Of a DNA stretch of 64,000 bases, positions 55,040 through 64,000 are shown in pieces. A program made the translations under genes and the position numbers. Source of the DNA: Anastrepha obliqua (Eukaryota; Arthropoda; Insecta; Diptera; Tephritidae); contig NC_072893.1 in assembly GCF_027943255.1 (NCBI RefSeq), forward strand, positions 62,032,001-62,096,000. Direction: 5' to 3'. The stretch's first letter is position 1. Every line of letters begins with the position of its first letter. The notes under the pieces are model-generated. The model did no database searches. It had not been told where the DNA came from and worked only from the letters and a program-made list of their open reading frames with translations.

Positions 55040-56950
55040 AAGCCCGTGAAGTCTTCCATGTACTTATGGGGGAATATCAGGAGAAGAGTTAGTAGAGGAA
55101 CACTTCAAGGCGAAGTGCTGTCCCCTCTCCACTGGGTGCTGGAATGAACTTCTTGCTAAAGAGCCTAGAGAAGAGAGGGCAACATATCGTAGCCTATTCG
55201 GAGGATATTGCGATGGTAGTAAGAGGCAAATTTCGCAATGCACTTTGTGAAATCATGCAGGATTTACTGAACATCGTTGAAAACTGGTCAAAAGCAATGG
55301 GCTAAGCGTCAAAAGAGCAACAATAGCACTCTACTTTTGTAAAAAAGTGAATAGGACTAAGTTGGAGTCTTCCCCCTCTATCGTATATTGGCTTTACTCA
55401 GAGATAGTAAGACCAATCCTAACATTCGATATACTAGTATGGTGGCCGGCTTTATATATGCTTGTATAATTGACGCGTACACCCTTTTTGGGTGTTTGGT
55501 CGAGCAACACCTTCTATTTATGGCGTGCGTCTTGATGTTCCACAAATGGAGGGACCTACAGTTTCAAGCCGATTCCGAACGGCAGATATTTCTTATGAAG
55601 AGCTTTTTTATTGCAGAAATACATTCGGAGGTTTGTCATTGCCATTTGCGATTGCCGAGGGGCGATCGCTATTAGAAGAACTTTTTCTTCATATTCTCTC
55701 TGAATTCCGAATGGCAGTCACGCACCAACCCATTCGGCTCAAGTGGCCGGCTTTAGATAAGAAATATATCAAAAAGACTATGGTAAATGTACAAAGCCCC
55801 ACCTGCGGGACTCTTTGGACTACACCTGCAGAGGCTCTAATCTTTATGCTCAACCTATTGCCAATAGAGGAATTCGGCAAGCAAACAGCTGCCAAGCCAG
55901 CTCTCAGATTAAGATAAGTCGATCTACTCAGAACGAACCGTAGAGGGCATTCCTCAATTTTAGAAAAATTCTCCTGTATTCTTGGTAGAACGGATTTCTG
56001 TAAGACTAATGATGTTAACTTAAATAAATTCTTCGACACGGTATTTGCCTCGAAAGAGGAAAGTGTTAATGGACTTATTGTTAAAGAAAATGATATAAAC
56101 ACTTACACAGATGGCTCAGAACTAGATAAAAAAGTAGGTGGAGGGTTTACTCCGATAAACTCGGAGTCACCCAATCATTTCGCCTACCTGATCATTGCAG
56201 TGTATTTTAAGCGGAAGTCTCTGCCATAGAAGAAGGGCTACGGCAATAAAAACAAGAGTATTATACACAATTGATGTCTTCATTTAATCAGACAGTCAAG
56301 CAGGTATAAAAGCGTTGGAATCTATAACGCTCTCGTCAAAAACAGTCATAGAATGTTTTAAACTGCTTAATGATGTATCTACAACTACAAAGTACACCTT
56401 ATTTGGGTGCCAGGCCACAGGAATATAGCAGAAAGCTGCAAAGCACATGAACTTGCTCGAATCGGTACAACTTTTGATATCCAAGTGGATAAAATGCTGA
56501 TACCTATGCCTATAGCCACCTGTAAACTACTTATAAATAGATAGGGAAACCATCAACAAGGAACAGTGGACATCAAGGAACAGCGGTCGGTTAAAAAGGT
56601 GGTTAAGATTTAACAGAGAAGGTACAAGAACCATTATATGGGTATTAACTGGTAATTGTTTAATAGGTAACTATGCCAGAAAGTTACGGCCCCAATACTA
56701 CGATTTCCGTAGAAATTGTATTGACACAGAAGAAGAGAAAACAGTCAGACACCTTCTATATGCGTATGAAGCCTAAGAGGCTTCGCACTCTTGGTACTGC
56801 ATTTTTAACTGATGTCGCTGATATAGCGTATCTAAAGCTAACGAAGCTCGTTTATTAAAGCTACAAGATGGTTTAAAAGAGAATACGGAATACGTGTAAG
56901 CATAAGTTCCAGTGGTATCATAATGGATCTGTAGCAGGCCTAAGTGTGTC
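55040..56950 (+). pseudogene. R1-like LINE: reverse transcriptase, RNase H and C-terminal region, with nested SINE
   Basis: The reverse-transcriptase end shows RGTLQGEVLSPLHWVLE and a decayed active-site block (YSEDIAMVVRGK, about 55196-55232). IVRPILTFDILVWWPAL is interrupted at 55455 by a SINE and resumes after it with DKKYIKKTMVNVQS, then EALIFMLNLLPIEEFGKQTA and LRLR. RNase H follows: NTYTDGSELDKKVGGGF (about 56098-56150), QSFRLPDHCSV, and IWVPGHRNIAES in another frame (about 56405). The Cys/His C-terminus ends with NYARKLRPQYYDFRRNCIDT and EEEKTVRHLL near 56755. Frameshifts show it is dead. Confidence 0.78.
55455..55742 (-). mobile_element. tRNA-derived SINE inserted in the LINE, with 13 bp duplication
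   Basis: The minus-strand SINE shows a head remnant (GCCGAATGGGTTGGTGCGTG near 55738-55719), a body (GATCGCCCCTCGGCAATC, AAATATCTGCCGTTCGGAAT) and the tail region near 55500. GTGGCCGGCTTTA occurs on both sides (55442-55454 and 55743-55755). Removing the insert and one duplication restores the LINE reading frame. The B box is lost to a deletion, so this copy is unlikely to be transcribed. Confidence 0.85.
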
Positions 56951-59900
56951 ATGGCACACTACTTATGTGGGTATTGACTCATGGATAACCCATACTAGAT
57001 ACACTTACAGACCTAACCTAATCAGTGTGACTTTGACTTTAAAATTCGTGAGTGTGGCCTACGAATAAAGAGAAGGCGAAAGTTATGGACCTCAATCTTT
57101 AAACTGCTCAGCGATCAAACGGATGGACGTGATTCCATCCACTGAAATAAAAATTTGATAAATAGTAGCTAGAGCTAACGGAAATTAAGTAAGAAAATAC
57201 ATTTATTTTATACGGGAAAAGGCCTGTTTTTGCAAATTTTATAAGTATGAAATAACTAAAAAACAATATTTTTGAATAAAAATTAATTTTTTTTTTTGGA
57301 AATTAACAAACTATGAAATTTTAATCTTAATTATTCGCTATCTGATATCAGTACAAAGTTTGTTTGTGACAACCAACTTGGTGTCACCACTACCGTCGGT
57401 GCTCACTCCGCGTATTGCTCAGCTGAAGTAGCTGCTCTGCTTGAAGCAGTACTGTACTCCTCTCGTAAAGATGGTAGGCAAAGCAATGCGAATACCGGGA
57501 CAGATACCTACCAATTATTAGCGGAAATAAGATTGTGAATAAAAAAGCCAAAAAAGCTGGCACTGAATCTCTTTTTATTTTCGAATGCCTCACAAATGCA
57601 GGCATTCGTGTACTCTGATGAAACGAAAGATGTCAAAAAGAATGTGGTAAATATCGGCATTTCTATGAAACCTCCTACCCCGATGGTACACTTTTCCTGC
57701 AAATCTGCTAATCACAAATATAAAAATTTTGTCAGGCTCAGAATTGGACTCCCGAGTACTACTGTCACGTATCCTTTATCCAACACTTAAAATACCTAAT
57801 TAATACGACCCTGATTTAAATCAACGAGAACCATACATACGCTACAAGAATTAATTCCCGTACCAACACGAGAGAGTGGTCCATTAGCCGCCATGGAGTA
57901 AAGTACAATTAGTCATCGGAGTGCCGTCGTATACAGATATATATTAAAACGTTCAATTTTTAAATATATATAAAAACTATATGAAATCTATTCAATTATA
58001 ATTGAAATAAATGCTATTATCCACGCTTATATAAGTAAGCCATCCTAAAATGAATTTATAATTTATTTGTACTTGTACGTGTGTGTGTTAAGAAGTAGAT
58101 AGCATTTTGTTATTTTGCCCGGCCTTCCCTCTTGACACTACACTCACACACATATTTTTAACGGCCAAACTGCACCACCAGTCCCTCTGGCGGCGACTGC
58201 AACCTCACAGTATCTCACTTGCTCGATGCCTACCCAGAGCATCAACACATAAGAATAGCTCTATTTACTAACACTAAACCTTGTGATCATCTTAAATGTA
58301 TCAATGCAACAAACATTACATCACATTACAAAACAAGTATGTATATCGCACTTTGTATCTCTGTGTAAATAAGTGTAGAATCAAATATCCTTGCATCAGT
58401 CATAAATTCACACATTTATACATTTTTCTGTACCAAATATGATTACCTAAGTGTGTTCATTTTTATCCAGCCGATAGTCCTGGTGCTTTCGATTTAAGTG
58501 TAAAAATTATTAACAATTGTTTCTCTTTAAATAAATAAATCAATAAAATAACAAACTATGAAATCTTAGTCTTAATGGTTCACTATGATATCACTAAAAA
58601 AATGTTTTTAGTAAGAAAACTAATATATATACTTCAAAAATTAGCAATCAGCGAGATCTCAATCTTCATTTGAATTCAAAGTAAAGTAAGTAAAAACTAG
58701 AAAATACTAAGTCTATTTAAGGGCTTAATTTGTGATGCTGTAAAAAAATTATAAATTTATAATATAAATCTTTTAGTTTTTGTTGTTGTTGTAAAGTTTT
58801 TTTTATAGATTTATAATTTTTTAAATTTATAAATAAAAATTTTTTTTTTAATAGTTATTAATAAAAATTGATTCTGCAGTTTCTCAACAAAAAATCGGTT
58901 GCTCCTTGAAATGTACCAAATTTTAACCAATTAATATATTTACAATTTTCGAAATAATTACTTTCCTCCATACAAACTGATTAGGAATCTTTATGAGTTT
59001 TAGGGGCGCCAGTAAAAATCAACCGATTTAGCAATACAAAATGCATTTACAATATTTTCTTTTTTAATGCAGACACATTTTGAAGGACGTCATAAAAAAA
59101 TGTCAGTACATTGATTTTTTATGGTTCACCCTATTATATACATTTGCACCCATATGTTGTCATATATGTGCACTTACTTATATTTATATTTTATATTTGT
59201 GCATATATTTCTATATATGCCATTTTTAGTATCGGTGCAAATGGTAAAATATGAGTATTTCTGATGTGTTATGCCATAAATGAAAGAATTAGTGTTATTA
59301 AGCCATTCTAAAAATACTAAAAATTGTAAAATTATATTTAGAAAAGTTAACAATTAGAAATTTGCAGTGAATCATTAATCGATTTGAACTAAGCGCACAA
59401 GAGGTAAACTGAGAGGAGTTGCATAAAATTGAATGAAAACGATTTCTGCTAAAGTTTATTCAACTTCAAGTACCCAAAATTCAACCAAATGGAAATGGTA
59501 AGCGCCTATATATCTTCGTTTTCTGTATTATCTCAGCAATTTCCTTGGCGGGCGACTAGCACAGCATGGCATTTATTTATATTTTACAATATATAATCTT
59601 CTATCACAAAAAAGAAAAACGCAAGCTGCAGTGTATTGATGGTGTGTGTGAGTGTGTGCGCTGGCGAATGTGTGCTCGAATACCCAAATCGAATAATAAA
59701 TTTCAATAAAAGGCTAATAAAATATATCAAATATCTGTATACGCTCTTGCTGTTGCTGTTGCTGCAGCAAAGCATCATAAAACAGAAAATAAGCATAATA
59801 AAAATTAAGTCACACAAAAGTTTTCAGACGAAGGGTTACTCTAATATAGCAAAAATTGTTTAGTTGGGTGCGAGTAAAAAGTAAGTAGAGAATTTTTTGT

Positions 59901-60353
59901 TGTTGTTTGTTATTTATTTCTAAGATTTATATTTTGTCACATTTATCTAATGTATACGTCACACGTCACATACAATTTTATTGAGTTTAGAGTAGAAAAC
60001 CCTTTAGCAATTATGAGTCAGCAATCACTAGTGGAATGATATGACCCACCTCAAACTTGTTTGCTAGCCGATTATTTTGATAAACTAAATCATTTTTTTA
60101 GTAGTCTGACGCAGTGCCCTGTTACCAAGTAAGCACATATCGAAAATCTTTCGGTTATTGTCCGAATTGTAATCCCAAGTCCCAAGCAACAGACCAGTTT
60201 AAAAGGGTTGAAAGTTATATTAAGGGGACAGATGCCTTTCAAAAAAAATTTTTTTTTAATAAAATATTAATATAATCCTTTAGAATATGTCAAACAATTT
60301 TTGAAACGTAAATTTAAGTATTTCTTATATTAGAGATCGTCAACCGTGACAAC
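56951..60353. other. AT-rich DNA without recognised genes
   Basis: Several short frames (57390-57605, 57596-57790, 59584-59863) carry no known motif. Two short related stretches, both containing AACAAACTATGAAAT (about 57303 and 58550), suggest a small dispersed or duplicated repeat. Confidence 0.35.
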
Positions 60354-61114
60354 TTAAGGGGTTATATACCTTGTGGTCCGGTGAAATTAGCGAAAGTTGG
60401 GTTTTTTTTAAAGATATGTAGCAATAATTTTATTGTATAAAAGTTTTTATTATAGGATATCACAATGTTTAAAGAAAAAAAAAAAGGCTTTGTTTGTGTA
60501 AAAATATTTAAAAATGGCGGAGTTATGGCGTTTTCCCCCAAGACCCTTTTTTTGGAAGAGGCTTGCGGTGGACGCGATTCAAGTCCACCAAGTCAACTGA
60601 AATCAAAAAATCGAAAAGATTTCATTAGTATAGGGTTATATCTTCTTAGTGAACGATCAATATATTAAATATTTTGATTTTTGTGAAAATAGGAACATGT
60701 TTTTAAAAAACTCCACTTCTACAGTCCTAAAATTGGCATTAAAAAATTCATATCTGCAAAATAAAAATTTATACATAAAAAGTTGATCGTTCACTAAGAG
60801 GCGACATCAATTACGAACAATTTAAAAAAAAAATTATAAAAATCGGTTGAATACTTTTTTTGCAATCGCGTCCACCGCAAAAGCATTTTTGGAAAAACAC
60901 GTTTTTGAGATAATCGCGTTTAAAGTTTCAAGCGCCGCATGAGGCCGTACGCTCAGGACGTGACGACGCACAATTTAAAACGCTGTAACTTTCGATCTAT
61001 TGCTCAGATCTCTATGAAATTTTTGGAAAATGTTCTCAAGGGATTGTACTTTACGATAAAGAAATAAAATTTATTTTGATTTTTTTGAAAAACACAAGGT
61101 ATATAACCCCTTAA
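60354..61114. mobile_element. TTAA-flanked fold-back MITE (piggyBac-like), 761 bp with TTAA
   Basis: TTAA (60354-60357 and 61111-61114) flanks perfect 18 bp inverted repeats GGGGTTATATACCTTGTG. Inside, two more arm pairs are complementary in the same order: GCGGTGGACGCGATT (about 60567) with AATCGCGTCCACCGC (about 60863), and CTTAGTGAACGATCAA (about 60645) with TTGATCGTTCACTAAG (about 60782). There is no transposase frame; the frame at 60465-60668 is fortuitous. The terminal GGGGTTA is shared with 39266-40017. Confidence 0.82.
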
Positions 61115-62190
61115 CTCTTTGCGTTCGAGCGCTGGGAGAGGTATAGTACGTTGTATTCAAACTTTAGTCGCGTTTTTCTCAAAACTATATTTTTTGAATT
61201 GGCGTACACAATAATTCGAAAAGTTATTGACCGTTCTCCCTGAAATTTTGCACACATCTTTTTTATGATATTACTTTCTATGTGTTTCAAATTTTCGAAC
61301 ATTTTTCGAAAAAATTATTATATGAAGCGAATATAGTAGGAATATTCGGCCCAAAATTCATTTTTTTTCAAGCATTTTTTTCGGCGATTTTGTTTCCATT
61401 TATTGTTAATTCATATAGAAATTATGACATTAATAAACAAACAAATTTTTTATTTTTTGTATTCAGGTCATTGACGGCGATGCTACAACGCCCGCCGATG
61501 GAGAAGCCCGGCTGCGACTTTCCTGGAAGAATTGAGTGTACATCCGCCATTTTAAATTATTAAAATAAAAAAGAAATCTTTTATATTATTCTGATGTATA
61601 AGTAAACTGTATGCCAATTTTAACAAATATATATTGACTTCTTCATTTTAAATAATTTTAAAGAAAATCAGGGAAAATATGGCCGTTTACAAGTATCTGC
61701 CAACTTAATCACCAGCACCGGAATGAAAATTTTAAAGTAATTTCAATGTGTTTTTTTCATTTATTCATTTCAACATATTTTGCAAGCAGCACAACAAGTA
61801 CGTATGCAAATATAGTTCCATAGGTACTAGCGTTTCGTTCCCTGCAGGCAAAAGCCAAAGTACTATGGAAGCAGTTCAAATATTTGTACTTAATGCAAGA
61901 AATCATACTGGTCCCTCATTGACCAGAATTTTGCTTAGACAACAAAGCTTAAGAATTATGTCTGGACCCATCATTGCATTGTGCTGATTAAATGATTATG
62001 TATAAGTAGGTTTGCACTAATGGATATATAAAATTTAGTTGTAAATTTCTTCAATTTTAAACCCCATTCAATTCTAGTACGTTCGAAAACAACCGCCAGC
62101 AAAAAAAAAAAAATTGTCAAAAAACAATAGTATTTTGTAGCTTCTTGCTACTTGCACTTTATTGAATATATATATATATATAGGTATATA
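61115..62190. other. Non-coding stretch, nothing recognised
   Basis: The open frames 61282-61563 and 61748-61987 have no known domain. Confidence 0.35.
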
Positions 62191-62358
62191 CACCCTTTTT
62201 GGGTGTTGGGCCGAGCTCCTCCTCCCATTGTGAGATACGTCTTGATGTTGTTTCACAAATGGAGGGACCCACAGTTTCAAGGCGACTTCGAACGGCAGAT
62301 ATTTTTATGAGAAACTTGTTCATGGCAGGAATACACTCGGAGGTTTGCCATGGCCTAT
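62191..62358 (-). mobile_element. SINE body and tail fragment beside a (TA)n repeat
   Basis: The SINE body (complement of GGGTGTTGGGCCGAGCTCCT, then GGAGGGACCCACAGTTTCAA and AATACACTCGGAGGTTTGCC) ends at 62358 where the head should begin. A (TA)n microsatellite (62167-62182) lies at its tail side. Confidence 0.75.
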
Positions 62359-62359
62359 T

Positions 62360-63575
62360 ATTATAAAAATCGGATTACAAAATTTGAAATTTGGAGGGAT
62401 ATTTGCAGAATTTTCACAATTTTAGCACAAAGTTTGGAAAAAAGATTTATATATTTTTTTTTGTATTAAGTCATTATTAGTATTATCTTTAATTTTTATG
62501 TTAAATAGATATAAACTAAGTAAATGAAAGACTAATAGCAAAAGCTCTTAAAAATATCACACACCTGCAGGAGTGTACATTTTTTTAGTCAGATAAATAA
62601 AAAAAAATATATATATTTCTTCTTAAAAAATTAAAAAAAAATTTGTAAAAATGTTAAAGCAAACCAAAGATTTTCCAGTTTAGAAACCCTATACTAGAGC
62701 TCCAGATACCCGGATTTCTATTAGTGTGAGTAGGTCAATACTCGTCTGAAACTCGTCATTGCTCGACTCCGCAAATGTGTGTTTGAAATTTCAACGACGT
62801 TAGCACAGTGTATCAATAATTTGTAAAACTTAACAAAAAGCTCCAGGAAAAAAGAGGTTGTCTGTAAAGGCGGTTTACTGACGATAGTTTAACGTGACAA
62901 GGTCATAAGAAAATACTGTCCTTAAATACTGTACTTAATAAGTCAACAACACTAACAAGCAAGATCATCGATTTACCTTTTTCAAGACACTTTACACTCG
63001 AAACACTCCCTTTCATATTTCGTACTTTTCCTCTCATCGTCCTATTCTCAACAGAGAAATGGTTCATTACCATGCACACAGGAAGAAGGCATATGCAAAT
63101 ACAAGTATGTGAATTTATATACAAATGCGCATATACATACATATACATACATATATATGCTCACTCAAGTAGGAGAGCGCCAGATGTCGAACGTTGCTGA
63201 ACGCGGGGACCGATTGTGCCTCTTTGTCGTTCGTTCCGCGCACTCGCTTGCAGTTCAAGCAAGGTAACGACGCATGAGCAAGATAACGACACATTTTTTG
63301 GTGTGTGCAGCCGGCTACATCGAATTATAAGACGTGGTCACGTCTAATAATCAAAATCAGCAAATTATTGCTCAAGTTACTTGAAAACTATTAAGCATCG
63401 ACGAGGTGCGCGACTACTTGTTGCTTATTTGCCTAGGATTTTTGAAAATGTGAGAACAAAATCAGGAGGAGTACTCCATACCTCTGCACGAATTTGCAGT
63501 GTGATTACATAACCAGCGTTTTACGCATCTCTTTGGAAGCGGAATGTAAGATCGTACAATCGTTTTTTCTTAACC
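62360..63575. other. Non-coding stretch with simple repeats
   Basis: CATACATA-type repeats lie near 63130-63160. A GC-richer block at about 63160-63300, with ACGACGCATGAGCAAG and a similar AGCAAGATAACGACACA, may be part of an unidentified element. Confidence 0.35.
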
Positions 63576-63579
63576 CCTA

Positions 63580-63790
63580 TTAATTCTTCCTGGGAGAGTC
63601 ATCGTCTGGAACGTTAGAATAACCAATCCAGTTTCTTTTTGATTTTCTCTCTTAAGAATTTTTCGAGCCTCTTTTATGCTTTGTTCACCTAACCCATTTA
63701 GAATTTCTTCTTTTTGATCTACTCTCAGGACATTGCAGTAAATTATTCCTTTTGTTACCTTTAATGTTTGGTGCTCAGTTACTTCATGTT
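63580..63790 (-). pseudogene. LINE ORF1 fragment
   Basis: Minus-strand translation of 63776-63575 gives VTKGIIYCNVLRVDQKEEIL, NGLGEQSIKEARKILKRENQ and KETGLVILTFQTMTLPGRIN, then RG and a stop. The pattern (G-x-I-x-C, EEI-x-x-GL-x-EQ, LTF-x-T-x-x-LP) is that of the central domain of Jockey/CR1-type ORF1 proteins. No ORF2 follows. It is too short to assign further. Confidence 0.6.
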
Positions 63791-64000
63791 TTTTTTTTAA
63801 GAAGTATTAATGTAAGTAAGAATAACGGTGCCAGTCCGTTTTGAAGCTTTTTGCATCCTTTTACCTCAAACAGCATCAATGGTTTTTTGATTAGGAATGA
63901 AGAAATTTCATTTACATTTTTTTTCACTATTAATTCGCGCCACTATGAGCTATTTGGGTCTTGGTAATTTTTAAAATCATTTTTTTGTCCTTATTTAGTT

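Noticed and set aside
57360..57790. Region that looked like an exon with balanced composition
   Set aside because: No recognisable protein motif in any frame and no convincing splice sites.
60215..60353. Second TTAAGGGG-like terminus (near 60220) suggesting another nested TTAA element
   Set aside because: I found no complementary partner end on the other side of 61114.

Overview
The window looks like euchromatic DNA from a higher fly. A tephritid fruit fly is my best guess, because rosa-type DD41D mariner relatives were first described in Ceratitis; this is inference. It is AT-rich, has spliced genes and is packed with decayed transposons. There is no bacterial-style gene organisation, no CRISPR array and no rRNA gene.

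One host gene is recognisable. It is a member of the dpr (defective proboscis extension response) family of neuronal cell-surface immunoglobulin proteins, on the minus strand. Three consecutive coding exons fit together in phase: 34205-34332 (first half of Ig domain 2), 29837-30005 (second half of Ig domain 2) and 19714-20114 (C-terminal exon with one hydrophobic segment and the stop codon). Its two visible introns (about 4.2 and 9.7 kb) are full of transposable elements. I did not find the Ig1 and signal-peptide exons; they should lie upstream, to the right.

Almost everything else recognisable is mobile DNA. (1) There are many mariner-like copies. One group is DD41D (1-260, 7234-7606, 9928-11106, 34794-35725, 48304-48800, 49213-49990). 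The other is DD34D (1340-2345, 5461-6445, 7800-8690, 10337-10881, 23640-24520, 24785-25075, 30440-31620, 32092-33125, 36960-37150). (2) There are two piggyBac-type elements, at 27700-28990 and 41761-47648. (3) There are at least a dozen non-LTR retrotransposon fragments. (4) A tRNA-derived SINE family has seven copies, two with clear target-site duplications. (5) Several non-autonomous inverted-repeat elements are present (15033-15488, 17221-18167, 39266-40017, 60354-61114).

The most remarkable object is 43785-47325. It is a 3.5 kb DNA transposon with 445 bp, nearly identical terminal inverted repeats that start CACTG, a 3 bp TTA target duplication, and an uninterrupted two-exon gene for a 579-residue zinc-finger, probably DDE-type transposase. 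It sits inside a dead piggyBac element whose TTAA-flanked ends lie at 41761 and 47648. It looks like the only potentially autonomous and recently active element here. Several other nestings (mariner in mariner, SINE in LINE, MITE in LINE, LINE in mariner) give relative dates for the insertions.
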